Positions 32,003 through 39,713 of a DNA stretch of 47,646 bases are shown one piece after another. Within the stretch, counting starts at the first letter, position 1. Each line of letters begins with the position of its first letter. Origin of the DNA: Lachnospiraceae bacterium (GTDB taxonomy: Bacteria; Bacillota_A; Clostridia; Lachnospirales; Lachnospiraceae); contig JAGZJD010000014.1 in the NCBI GenBank assembly GCA_018365895.1, positions 1-47,646 on the forward strand. Reading direction: 5' to 3'. The position numbers and the translations under genes were made by a program. The notes beneath the pieces were generated by a model. The model was not told the origin of the DNA and ran no database searches. It saw only the letters and a list, made by a program, of their open reading frames with translations.

Positions 32003-32095
32003 TAAAAGGGAGTAGCCAAACATCCTACGGGATGGGTTTGAAACCGTCAATCGATACCGAGAGGTATCCGTATCAAATGAGAACGCAAGACTTTT
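32003..32095 (+). promoter_or_regulatory. yybP-ykoY (manganese) riboswitch
   Basis: Landmarks: AAAAGGGAGTAG at the 5' side, a CAAAC/GTTTG and CATCC/GGATG hairpin, GAAACCGTCAATCG, the ATACC-GAG-AGGTAT hairpin, and GAGAACGCAAGACTTTT at the 3' side. AAAAG pairs with CTTTT to close P1. These match the yybP-ykoY family in which the two loops bind Mn2+. The 3' strand of P1 is also part of the downstream terminator stem, so metal binding should allow read-through. Assignment from memory of the consensus; a covariance search was not possible. Confidence 0.75.
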
Positions 32096-32129
32096 ATTGT
32101 GGCAGATGTCATAATAGAAGTCTTTTTTT
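32087..32129 (+). terminator. Riboswitch-controlled intrinsic terminator
   Basis: AAGACTTTTATT (32087-32098) pairs over 12 positions (one G-U) with AATAGAAGTCTT (32113-32124), followed by T. It shares ACTTTT with the aptamer P1 stem, making the two structures exclusive. Confidence 0.88.
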
Positions 32130-32191
32130 ATTATCCACTCTATCGCATTTGCCGCAGAGAAGCTGCAAAGAAGAGAAAGGAGAATGTGATA

Positions 32192-32632
32192 ATGCAAGAA
32201 GTAACAAACTATGGAAAAGAATTAAGAGAGGCCATTCATGCAGGAGAGGCTGCGATGCAGAAATTAGAAAATGCAGAGAAACATCTTTCAAGCGCAAAAT
32301 CCTGGGGATGGCTGGATGTGATCGGAGGAGGAGCTGTGATCAGCTTTGTGAAACACTGGAAAGTCAATTCTGCAATGGAAGAACTGGAGGAGGTTAAGAA
32401 GGCGCTCTGGAATTTTCAGAGAGAACTTCAGGATATCAACGACTGTGTAGGAATGAATATAGAAATTGGTAATTTCCTTGTATTTGCAGATTTCTTTTTT
32501 GATAATTTTTTAGTAGATCTTATGGTGCAGCAAAAAATTAGTGAGATGCAGGATCAGGTTGTGAATGCCCGGATCAATGTAAATCGTGTCCTGAAAGAAT
32601 TGTACCGGATCGAGAGAGGAGTTGAATTTTAA
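32192..32632 (+). CDS. Unknown helical/coiled-coil protein
   Basis: 146 residues, no signal peptide, no recognised family. Two long helices with heptad-like patterning (about 1-38 KELREAIHAGEAAMQKLENAEKHL and 65-95 MEELEEVKKALWNFQRELQ) flank a short hydrophobic stretch WGWLDVIGGGAVISFVKHWK (about 42-62). A second hydrophobic patch VFADFFFDNFLVDLMV (about 100-115) precedes a C-terminal helix. It may be membrane-associated. AAAGGAGAATGTGATA precedes ATG 32192. It is the first gene after a Mn2+ riboswitch and overlaps nothing; YccF starts 1 base after it, so the two are probably a unit. Confidence 0.75.
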   Translation: MQEVTNYGKELREAIHAGEAAMQKLENAEKHLSSAKSWGWLDVIGGGAVISFVKHWKVNSAMEELEEVKKALWNFQRELQDINDCVGMNIEIGNFLVFADFFFDNFLVDLMVQQKISEMQDQVVNARINVNRVLKELYRIERGVEF

Positions 32633-32633
32633 T

Positions 32634-32993
32634 ATGGGATGTTTAGGAAATTTATTATGGTTTTTCTGTGGAGGATTTATTAGCGGGATCAGCTGGCTGT
32701 TTGCAGGAGTGCTCTGGTGTATTACGATCGTCGGGATTCCTGTGGGACTGCAGTGTTTTAAATTTGCGTCACTTAGTTTCTTTCCGTTTGGAAAGGAAGT
32801 AAAATACGGTGGCGGAGCAGGATCGCTTCTGTTGAATATTATATGGATCATAGTTTCAGGGTTGCCGCTGGCATTAGAATCAGTTCTGATCGGGGCAGTG
32901 CTTTGTGCTACGATCATCGGTATTCCGTTCGGAATACAGCAGTTTAAACTTGCTAAGCTGGCGCTGATGCCGTTCGGAAGTGAAGTATATTAA
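32634..32993 (+). CDS. YccF domain (DUF307) inner-membrane protein
   Basis: 119-residue membrane protein with internal repetition typical of YccF: two copies of a block with a hydrophobic helix, an IVGIPVGLQCFKFASLSFFPFGKEV-like segment split here into IVGIPVGLQCFKF and IIGIPFGIQQFKLA, each followed by a FPFG/MPFG-E-V ending. Function of YccF is not known; the repeat suggests a dual-topology or pseudo-dimeric membrane unit. The ATG at 32634 is used; TTG 32622 is an alternative. Placement behind a Mn2+ riboswitch points to metal or envelope stress. Confidence 0.9.
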   Translation: MGCLGNLLWFFCGGFISGISWLFAGVLWCITIVGIPVGLQCFKFASLSFFPFGKEVKYGGGAGSLLLNIIWIIVSGLPLALESVLIGAVLCATIIGIPFGIQQFKLAKLALMPFGSEVY

Positions 32994-33028
32994 TAGGAAA
33001 AAGCGATGGAAATCCTTGTGTAAAGATA

Positions 33029-33057
33029 TCGACATCGAGAGACAGTCTTGCTATAAT
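33029..33057 (+). promoter_or_regulatory. Promoter of the methyltransferase-hslO unit
   Basis: TCGACA (33029-33034), 17 bases, TATAAT (33052-33057), 26 bases before the start codon. Confidence 0.72.
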
Positions 33058-33082
33058 GGGAAGATGAAACAGGAGGAATAAC

Positions 33083-33850
33083 ATGGAAGCATATACAGGG
33101 TTTGCGGCGGTCTATGATACATTCATGGATAACATTCCATATGAAGAATGGGCTGCTTATATTAGAAAACGATTAGTTCAGTATGACATCCGGGATGGTC
33201 TGCTTCTGGATCTGGGATGCGGTACCGGAACACTTACCGAGATAATGGCACAAAATGGATATGATATGATCGGTGTCGATGTATCAGAAGAGATGCTTGA
33301 AATCGCGATGGATAAGCGGATTGCGTCGGGACATGATATTTTATATTTACTGCAGGATATGCGGGAGTTTGAATTATATGGAACTGTCCGGGCGGTGATC
33401 AGTGTCTGCGATTCATTGAATTATATTACAGAGGAAGAAGAACTCTGTGAAGTATTTCGACTTGTGAATAATTATCTGGATCCGGGCGGTATATTTATTT
33501 TTGATTTTAATACAACATATAAATATAGGGAACTACTTGGAGATCGTACGATTGCAGAAAGCAGGGAAGAATGCAGCTTTATCTGGGATAATTATTATTA
33601 CGAAGAAGAAAAAATTAATGAGTATGAATTGAGTCTGTTTATCCGGGAGGAAGAAGATCTGTATCGCAGATATCAGGAAACGCATTATCAGAAGGCGTAT
33701 GAGTTAGAGATAATGAAGGAACTTCTTGAGAAGGCAGGATTGGAATTTGTGACAGCCTATGAGGCATTTACGGAGGAAGCGCCATCTGAAATGAGCGAGC
33801 GCATTTATGTAGTTGCAAGAGAATGTCAGAAGATGGCAAATAACAGATAA
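33083..33850 (+). CDS. Class I SAM-dependent methyltransferase
   Basis: 255 residues. Motif I LLDLGCGTGTLTEIMA (about 40-55), the acidic GVDVSEEMLEIA after the second strand, and an FDFNTTYKYRE post-motif region show the Rossmann methyltransferase fold. The substrate is not evident. YDTFMDNIPYEEWAAYI at the N-terminus is shared with a group of small Firmicutes methyltransferases. It is 43 bases upstream of hslO, probably co-transcribed. GGAGGAATAAC precedes the ATG. Confidence 0.9.
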   Translation: MEAYTGFAAVYDTFMDNIPYEEWAAYIRKRLVQYDIRDGLLLDLGCGTGTLTEIMAQNGYDMIGVDVSEEMLEIAMDKRIASGHDILYLLQDMREFELYGTVRAVISVCDSLNYITEEEELCEVFRLVNNYLDPGGIFIFDFNTTYKYRELLGDRTIAESREECSFIWDNYYYEEEKINEYELSLFIREEEDLYRRYQETHYQKAYELEIMKELLEKAGLEFVTAYEAFTEEAPSEMSERIYVVARECQKMANNR

Positions 33851-33893
33851 ACTAGAAAAAAATGAAACAAGAATCAGAAGGAGAAGAAAGATT

Positions 33894-34775
33894 ATGGCAG
33901 ATTATATTGTAAGAGCAACAGCGGCAGGCAATCAGATCAGGGCGTTTGCAGCAACGACCAAGGATACGGTAGAAGATGCAAGGCAAGCGCACAATACAAG
34001 TCCGGTAGCAACGGCTGCTCTGGGACGGCTTTTGACAGCCGGAACGATGATGGGAAGTATGATGAAGAATGAGAGTGATCTTTTGACGCTTCAGATCCAG
34101 TGCGACGGACCGATCGGAGGACTGACGGTAACAGCCGACAATCAGGGTCGGGTAAAAGGCTATGTGAACAATCCGGAAGTGCTGATTCACGCAAATGCCA
34201 AAGGAAAGCTTGATGTAGCTGAGGCGCTGGGACTTGGAATCCTGAATGTGATTAAGGATATGGGACTGAAAGAACCGTATGTGGGACAGACAATTCTTCA
34301 TACGAGTGAGATTGCGGAAGATCTGACATATTATTTCGCAACATCCGAGCAGATTCCGTCTTCTGTCGGCCTGGGTGTTTTGATGAATAAAGATAATACT
34401 GTGCGTCAGGCAGGAGGATTTATCGTTCAGGTCATGCCGTTTGTCGAAGATGCAGTTGTTGATCGTCTGGAAGAAAATATTAAAAAAATTGATTCTGTTA
34501 CGGCAATGCTGGACCGCGGATATACACCGGAACAGATTCTTAAGGAAGTGCTTCAGGGAATGGATGTGGAGTTTACGGATCAGATGCCGGCAGAGTTTTA
34601 TTGTAATTGCTCTAAGGAACGTGTAGAACGTGCGCTAATCAGCATTGGACGTAAAGAACTTCAGAGTTTGATTAGCGAAGGAAAGGAAGTGGAGATGAAC
34701 TGTCACTTCTGTAATCGGAATTATACATTTTCTATAGAAGAGTTGAAGGAACTCTTAAAGAAAGCAAATCGATAA
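33894..34775 (+). CDS. hslO: Hsp33 redox-regulated chaperone
   Basis: Cytoplasmic holdase activated by oxidation. 293 residues. The N-terminal domain includes DARQAHNTSPVATAALGRLLTAGTMMG and GQTILHTSEIAEDLTYYFATSEQIPS. The C-terminal zinc domain has its four cysteines in CNC (about 240-242) and CHFC (about 273-276), the redox switch. ATG 33894 lies 8 bases after AGGAGA; the longer frame from 33813 overlaps the preceding gene. Length and motifs are complete. Confidence 0.96.
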   Translation: MADYIVRATAAGNQIRAFAATTKDTVEDARQAHNTSPVATAALGRLLTAGTMMGSMMKNESDLLTLQIQCDGPIGGLTVTADNQGRVKGYVNNPEVLIHANAKGKLDVAEALGLGILNVIKDMGLKEPYVGQTILHTSEIAEDLTYYFATSEQIPSSVGLGVLMNKDNTVRQAGGFIVQVMPFVEDAVVDRLEENIKKIDSVTAMLDRGYTPEQILKEVLQGMDVEFTDQMPAEFYCNCSKERVERALISIGRKELQSLISEGKEVEMNCHFCNRNYTFSIEELKELLKKANR

Positions 34776-34811
34776 GACGCTGAAACGGCCTGTGAGAAAG
34801 GGAAAATGAAG

Positions 34812-36728
34812 ATGAAAAATGGGTTTGTAAAAGTGGCGGCAGCGACAGCAGAGATACGAGTTGCCGATGTGGCTTATAATATGGAAAAGATTTTAGAAGC
34901 AATGAAAGAAACAGAAAGACAGGGGGCGAAAGTTGTTGTATTTCCGGAGCTCTGTCTGACCGGTTATACATGCGGTGATCTGTTCGGCCAGGAACTTCTG
35001 CTGAAGCGGACGAAAGAGGCAGTTCATATACTGGCAGAGGCAACAGAACATATGGATGGACTTTTCTTTGTGGGAGCGCCGCTAGAAATTGAACATAAGC
35101 TTTATAATACGGCTGTCGTATTAAATCACGGTGCAATTCTTGGAATTGTAACGAAAACATTTCTTCCTAATTACGGAGAATTTTATGATATGAGACAGTT
35201 TCAGCCGGGACCTGCGGAGGCAAAATGGATTTTGTTTGACGGAGAGCGGATTCCATTTGGACCACAGCTGCTTTTCCAGGCAGTTACCATGGAAGAACTT
35301 GTCGTTTCAGCAGAAATCTGTGAAGATGTGTGGTCAGCGATTCCGCCGAGTATTGGAGCTGCAAGGGCAGGAGCAACGGTAATTGTCAATTGTTCTGCCA
35401 GTGATGAGACGATGGGAAAATCACAGATGAGAAGAAATCTTCTGGCAGCACATTCGATGCGGTTGTTTGCCGGTTATGTATATGCCAATGCAGGAGAAGG
35501 GGAATCAACGACAGACCTTGTATTTGACGGTCATAATATGATTCTGGAACATGGAGAACTTCTCTGCGAATCAGAGCAATTTAGCAACGAAATCATTTAC
35601 AGTGAAATCGATGTGCAGAAACTGATCAGTGAGCGCAGAAAAAATACGACATTTCAGCCGGAAGAACATGATCACATTCGTGTGCCGTTTTATGTTGAAG
35701 CAGAAGAAATCACTTTAACGAGACATATACAAGCGAATCCGTTCATCCCGGAACAAAAAAATGCCTGTGATGAAGCGATGAAGGAACTTCTGATGCTGCA
35801 GGCAATGGGATTAAAGAAACGATTGACGCATACCAATGCGAAGCACGCCGTCGTTGGAATTTCAGGAGGGCTAGATTCTACACTGGCGCTTCTTGTCACT
35901 GCAAAAGCATTTGATATGGCAGGATTGGAACGAAAAAATATCCGGGCAGTTACGATGCCATGCTTTGGAACGACAGATCGTACCTATACGAATGCGTGTC
36001 TGATGGCAGAAAAGCTTGGAACAACTTTGCAGGAGATTCCGATCAAAGAGGCTGTGAAACAGCATTTTCAAGATATCGGACATGATGAGACTGTTCATGA
36101 TGTAACTTATGAGAATTCTCAGGCAAGAGAGCGCACGCAGATTCTGATGGATGTGGCAAATGAACTGGGAGGTCTTGTAATCGGAACGGGAGATATGTCA
36201 GAACTGGCGCTTGGATGGGCGACGTATAATGGGGATCATATGTCTATGTACGGAGTCAACGCAGGCGTTCCGAAGACACAGGTTCGTTATATTGTTCAAT
36301 ATTATGCCGAGCATTGCGAAGATCAGCAATTGAAGAAGGTATTGCTGGATGTGTTGGAGACACCGGTAAGTCCGGAGTTGCTTCCGCCAAAAGAAGGAGA
36401 GATTGCACAGAAAACGGAAGATCTTGTCGGACCGTATGAGCTCCATGATTTCTTTTTGTTTTATATGATGCGCTATGGATTTACGCCGAGCAAAATTTAT
36501 CGTCTGGCTGTCCATGCGTTTGCCGGAGTGTATGAGCCGGAAGAAATTTATCGCTGGCTCTGTAAGTTTTACTGGAGATTTTTCTCTCAGCAATTTAAGC
36601 GTTCCTGTATGCCGGACGGACCGAAGGTAAATGAAGTAGGGCTTTCTCCGAGAGGAGATCTGAAGATGCCAAGCGATGCATGTGCAGCTCTTTGGGTGGA
36701 AGATCTGAAAAGAATTACTGTAGCATAG
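34812..36728 (+). CDS. nadE: Glutamine-dependent NAD+ synthetase
   Basis: Last step of NAD synthesis: amidates deamido-NAD using ammonia from glutamine. 638 residues, two domains. The N-terminal nitrilase-type glutaminase has catalytic Glu in VVFPELCLTGYT, Lys in VTKTFLPNYGEFYD and Cys in VSAEICEDVWSA. The C-terminal ATP pyrophosphatase domain has VVGISGGLDSTLAL and GTGDMSELALGWATYNGDHMSMYG. Two starts are 6 bases apart; AAAGGGA (34797-34803) is only 2 bases from ATG 34806 and 8 from ATG 34812, so 34812 is chosen. Present as a single long gene, without a separate nadE domain gene. Confidence 0.95.
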   Translation: MKNGFVKVAAATAEIRVADVAYNMEKILEAMKETERQGAKVVVFPELCLTGYTCGDLFGQELLLKRTKEAVHILAEATEHMDGLFFVGAPLEIEHKLYNTAVVLNHGAILGIVTKTFLPNYGEFYDMRQFQPGPAEAKWILFDGERIPFGPQLLFQAVTMEELVVSAEICEDVWSAIPPSIGAARAGATVIVNCSASDETMGKSQMRRNLLAAHSMRLFAGYVYANAGEGESTTDLVFDGHNMILEHGELLCESEQFSNEIIYSEIDVQKLISERRKNTTFQPEEHDHIRVPFYVEAEEITLTRHIQANPFIPEQKNACDEAMKELLMLQAMGLKKRLTHTNAKHAVVGISGGLDSTLALLVTAKAFDMAGLERKNIRAVTMPCFGTTDRTYTNACLMAEKLGTTLQEIPIKEAVKQHFQDIGHDETVHDVTYENSQARERTQILMDVANELGGLVIGTGDMSELALGWATYNGDHMSMYGVNAGVPKTQVRYIVQYYAEHCEDQQLKKVLLDVLETPVSPELLPPKEGEIAQKTEDLVGPYELHDFFLFYMMRYGFTPSKIYRLAVHAFAGVYEPEEIYRWLCKFYWRFFSQQFKRSCMPDGPKVNEVGLSPRGDLKMPSDACAALWVEDLKRITVA

Positions 36729-36762
36729 AAGCGTAAAAAATAATCGGATGGGAGGAATGACT

Positions 36763-37326
36763 ATGAAGGTGTTCATCATTGTGCTGCTGTTTATCGTTAT
36801 GACAATTGTCATTATCGGTGCAGTTTTTGCAGGAATGTATAATCGGCTTGTAAAGGCAAGAATCAGCTGTGATGAAGCATTTTCCACAATGGATGTTTAT
36901 ATGAAGAAGCGCTCGGACTTGATTCCGAACCTTGTGGAAGCAGTGAAAAGCTATACAGCTTATGAAGCGGGGACACTGGAGAAGGTGATTGCAGCAAGAA
37001 ATGCAGGTGCATCGGCTCTGACGATGGGAGAGATGCTAAGAGAAGAACAGCAGATTTCCGGCGCGCTTCATCAGATTTCTGCTCTTGCAGAAGGGTATCC
37101 GGATTTAAAAGCGAATGAAAATTATCGGGAACTGATGAGTCAGCTTAAAACGTCAGAAGAAGATATTGCCCAGTCACGAAAATACTATAATGCTGTTGTG
37201 AGAGAATACAATGCGCTGACAATGACTGTGCCAACGAATCTTATTGCAGGGATGTTCGGGTTTGAAAAGAGAGAAATGTTCGAAGCGCATGAAGAAGAAC
37301 TGGAAATGTCAGATGTTACTTTTTAG
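36763..37326 (+). CDS. lemA: LemA family protein
   Basis: 187 residues with an N-terminal membrane anchor (about 2-25) and a four-helix LemA domain marked by RLVKARISCDEAFSTMDVYMKKRSDLIPNLVEAVKSY split over 28-64, then ENYRELMSQLKTSEEDIAQSRKYYNAVVREYN. LemA proteins commonly pair with DUF2207 proteins, as here, 11 bases upstream. Function is unknown. ATG 36763 lies 6 bases after GGAGGA; ATG 36748 and 36757 are too close to, or before, that site. Confidence 0.93.
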   Translation: MKVFIIVLLFIVMTIVIIGAVFAGMYNRLVKARISCDEAFSTMDVYMKKRSDLIPNLVEAVKSYTAYEAGTLEKVIAARNAGASALTMGEMLREEQQISGALHQISALAEGYPDLKANENYRELMSQLKTSEEDIAQSRKYYNAVVREYNALTMTVPTNLIAGMFGFEKREMFEAHEEELEMSDVTF

Positions 37327-37337
37327 GAGAAACGCCT

Positions 37338-39212
37338 ATGAAAAACAAAATCAAACAGGGATTACTGTGGTTGACAGCGTTTGTACTTCTTGTAGTTTTC
37401 GGAGGAACAGAGGCAAAAGCATCGGCCGGGTATGAGATTAAGAATTTTCTGATAGATGCCAATGTGAGGGAAGATGCGGTCATTGAGATCAAAGAAGAGA
37501 TTTCTGTGCAATTTCACGAGCCGCGACATGGGATTTACCGAGATATCCCATTATCGCTGAAAGTAAACCGGGAAGTAGATGGAAAGATGAAGAAGTTCTA
37601 TTACCGGGTAAAAGTGGAAGAGATAAAGGTAAAAGGTGCGCCATACGAGATAGAAAATGAAGATGGTGCGAAGAGAATTATTATCGGAGATGAAGATGAA
37701 ACGATAATCGGTCCGGCTGAATACGAGATTACTTATGTGCTTGATATGGGTGATGACAGAATCAGCGAATATGATGAATTATTTTATAATCTGATTGGAA
37801 ATGGGTGGGATACCGGAATTGATTATACGGAGTTTCATGTAACATTTGAAAAGGATGCAGATCTCTCCGGTGCAGAAATTTATGCCGGAGCATTTGAGAG
37901 CAAAGATACGCAACGTGCTGTCTGGGACGTAAGTGAAAATAGAATTGATGGAACGGTAGAAGCGCTAAAAGCTCATGAAAGTCTGACTGTATTTACAAGA
38001 CTGCCGGAAGGATATTTTGTCGGGGAAAGAAAGGAAAATGTAATTCCTGCAGTGATAGCGTCTTTTCTAAGTATTATGCTGATGTGTTTTACAGTATTTC
38101 GTTTTATCACAAAACGTGGCAGACAAAAAGTTGTAGAGACAATAGAATTCTATCCGCCGGAAGGAATGAGCAGTGCAGAAGTAGGTTATATTATTGACGG
38201 CAGTGCAGATGACAAAGATATTTTGTCGTTGATTTTCTGGTTGGCAGACAAAGGGTATCTTACGATTGAAGAAATTCAAAAGGGTAAGAAAAATTCGAAG
38301 ATCATTTTTCATAAAATGAAAGATCTGCCAATGGATACACCGGAGCATATCCGCGTGTTTTACAAAGGTCTGTTTGGGAAAAGTGCAACTGCCACGATGA
38401 AAGAGGCGGGAAAACGTTTGGCGAATCGCCTTCCGAGTGCGAAAGCAGCACTGGCTTCTTATTTCTTTGGAGAACGCAAACTGGAAGATAAGAATGTTAC
38501 CACTGTTAGTATTGTGTGCGGAATTGCGGCAGGAATCCTGCTTGCGTTTGGAGTTGGAGGTGCAGAAGCATTTCTTGGAATTGGTTCCAGTATTCGTATG
38601 GCAGCAATCTTAATTCTGGAAATTGTCTTTTTTCTTCTTCTGATTCTGCGTCAAAGAAACAAAGCATTTGTGAAACAAGGAGTCACAAGAATATGTGCAG
38701 CTATATGGATCGTTTTCGCATTCGTGTACATGATTTATGAACTGCTTTATGGATTGTTCCCAGTATATGCAGTGATTGTGATTTTGGCGAATACGATCAC
38801 AATGTTTCTGGCTTCTGCAACACTTTGTCCAACTGCCTACAAATTAGAAATGAGTGGGAGACTGCTTGGTCTGAGAACATTTATTGAAAAGGCAGAACTG
38901 GATCGTCTGGAACGTCTGGTGGAAGAAAATCCGTCCTATTTTTATCGGGTACTGCCTTTCGCATATGTGTTTGGTTTGACAGATACATGGGCAAAGAAGT
39001 TTGAAACATTGGCAGTTCCGGAACCGGAATGGTGGTATGGCGGTTATTACGATACCTATATGCCAATGTATATGGTACATTCCATGACACGGTGTATGGA
39101 TGATGCTATGGGCGAAGTTTATAAAAATATGAGTACGACTCAGGGAACGAGTTCTTCCGGAGGCGGATTCTCCGGCGGAGGATTCGGCGGAGGCGGAGGC
39201 GGTTCCTGGTAG
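37338..39212 (+). CDS. DUF2207 membrane protein
   Basis: 624-residue protein usually encoded with LemA. A signal peptide (about 1-30, ending TEAKASA) is followed by an extracellular beta-rich DUF2207 region (YEIKNFLIDANVREDAVIEIKEEISVQFHEPRHGIYRDIPL split over 32-72). A membrane helix lies near 235-252 (VIPAVIASFLSIMLMCFTVF), then a cytoplasmic region, two to four more helices (about 390-500), and a low-complexity tail GGGFSGGGFGGGGGGSW. The Gly/Ser tail is characteristic of the family. Molecular role unknown. It begins 11 bases after lemA and ends at a strong terminator. Confidence 0.92.
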   Translation: MKNKIKQGLLWLTAFVLLVVFGGTEAKASAGYEIKNFLIDANVREDAVIEIKEEISVQFHEPRHGIYRDIPLSLKVNREVDGKMKKFYYRVKVEEIKVKGAPYEIENEDGAKRIIIGDEDETIIGPAEYEITYVLDMGDDRISEYDELFYNLIGNGWDTGIDYTEFHVTFEKDADLSGAEIYAGAFESKDTQRAVWDVSENRIDGTVEALKAHESLTVFTRLPEGYFVGERKENVIPAVIASFLSIMLMCFTVFRFITKRGRQKVVETIEFYPPEGMSSAEVGYIIDGSADDKDILSLIFWLADKGYLTIEEIQKGKKNSKIIFHKMKDLPMDTPEHIRVFYKGLFGKSATATMKEAGKRLANRLPSAKAALASYFFGERKLEDKNVTTVSIVCGIAAGILLAFGVGGAEAFLGIGSSIRMAAILILEIVFFLLLILRQRNKAFVKQGVTRICAAIWIVFAFVYMIYELLYGLFPVYAVIVILANTITMFLASATLCPTAYKLEMSGRLLGLRTFIEKAELDRLERLVEENPSYFYRVLPFAYVFGLTDTWAKKFETLAVPEPEWWYGGYYDTYMPMYMVHSMTRCMDDAMGEVYKNMSTTQGTSSSGGGFSGGGFGGGGGGSW

Positions 39213-39218
39213 AGTGAA

Positions 39219-39253
39219 AAAGAAGGAGTTCAATATTGAACTCTTTCTTTTTT
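39219..39253 (+). terminator. Intrinsic terminator after DUF2207 gene
   Basis: Thirteen-pair stem 39219-39231 with 39238-39250 (one G-U) around GAGTTC-AATATT-GAACTC, then T. Confidence 0.92.
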
Positions 39254-39713
39254 AATGGATAAAACAAATTGAGACAAAAAATGAAAATGCAGGATTTAAA
39301 CTTTGAAAATTCAAAATATGATTTTATGGAAGGGGTACTGATAAAATTGCAAATAGTAGACTAAAATTAAAAACGTACGTTCTATAACTGAGATTTTCTG
39401 CGATAATTTATTCATGATTTGAAAAAATTCTTAGAATAAAACGAAAGAATTGAAACAAATAGACAGATAATAATACAAAATCAAAATAAGATACAAAAAA
39501 ATATTGACGAGTTATATGTAAAATGATAAACTAATAACACTTACATTACGCGGAAAAATAAAAAAATGCACAATCTTATGAAAAACAGCCTTATAATGAT
39601 TAAAGTTTCATAATTGATGCATAAAGATACATTTTTCTTGTACTGTAGTCTAGATAAAAACTGTACTTTTTACAGATTTTATCACATACCTTAATAAAAA
39701 GGAGGAAGAGGTT
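39254..39713 (+). other. AT-rich opp upstream region
   Basis: 460 bases with no convincing gene. It holds the oppA promoter and a long leader of roughly 170 nt. An imperfect hairpin AAAACTGTA/TACAGATTT sits near 39656-39680, shortly before the start codon. A 27-codon frame near 39280 has no ribosome site and is not called. No known riboswitch is recognised. Confidence 0.6.
39504..39532 (+). promoter_or_regulatory. Promoter of the opp operon
   Basis: TTGACG (39504-39509), 17 bases, TAAACT (39527-39532), about 180 bases before oppA. Confidence 0.65.

Noticed and set aside
39280..39363. 27-codon open frame MKMQDLNFENSKYDFMEG...
   Set aside because: No ribosome site, AT-rich chance sequence, no recognised family.
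39370..39440. Possible CodY boxes upstream of opp
   Set aside because: Best matches I found to AATTTTCWGAAAATT are about 10 of 15 positions, which is expected by chance in such AT-rich DNA.
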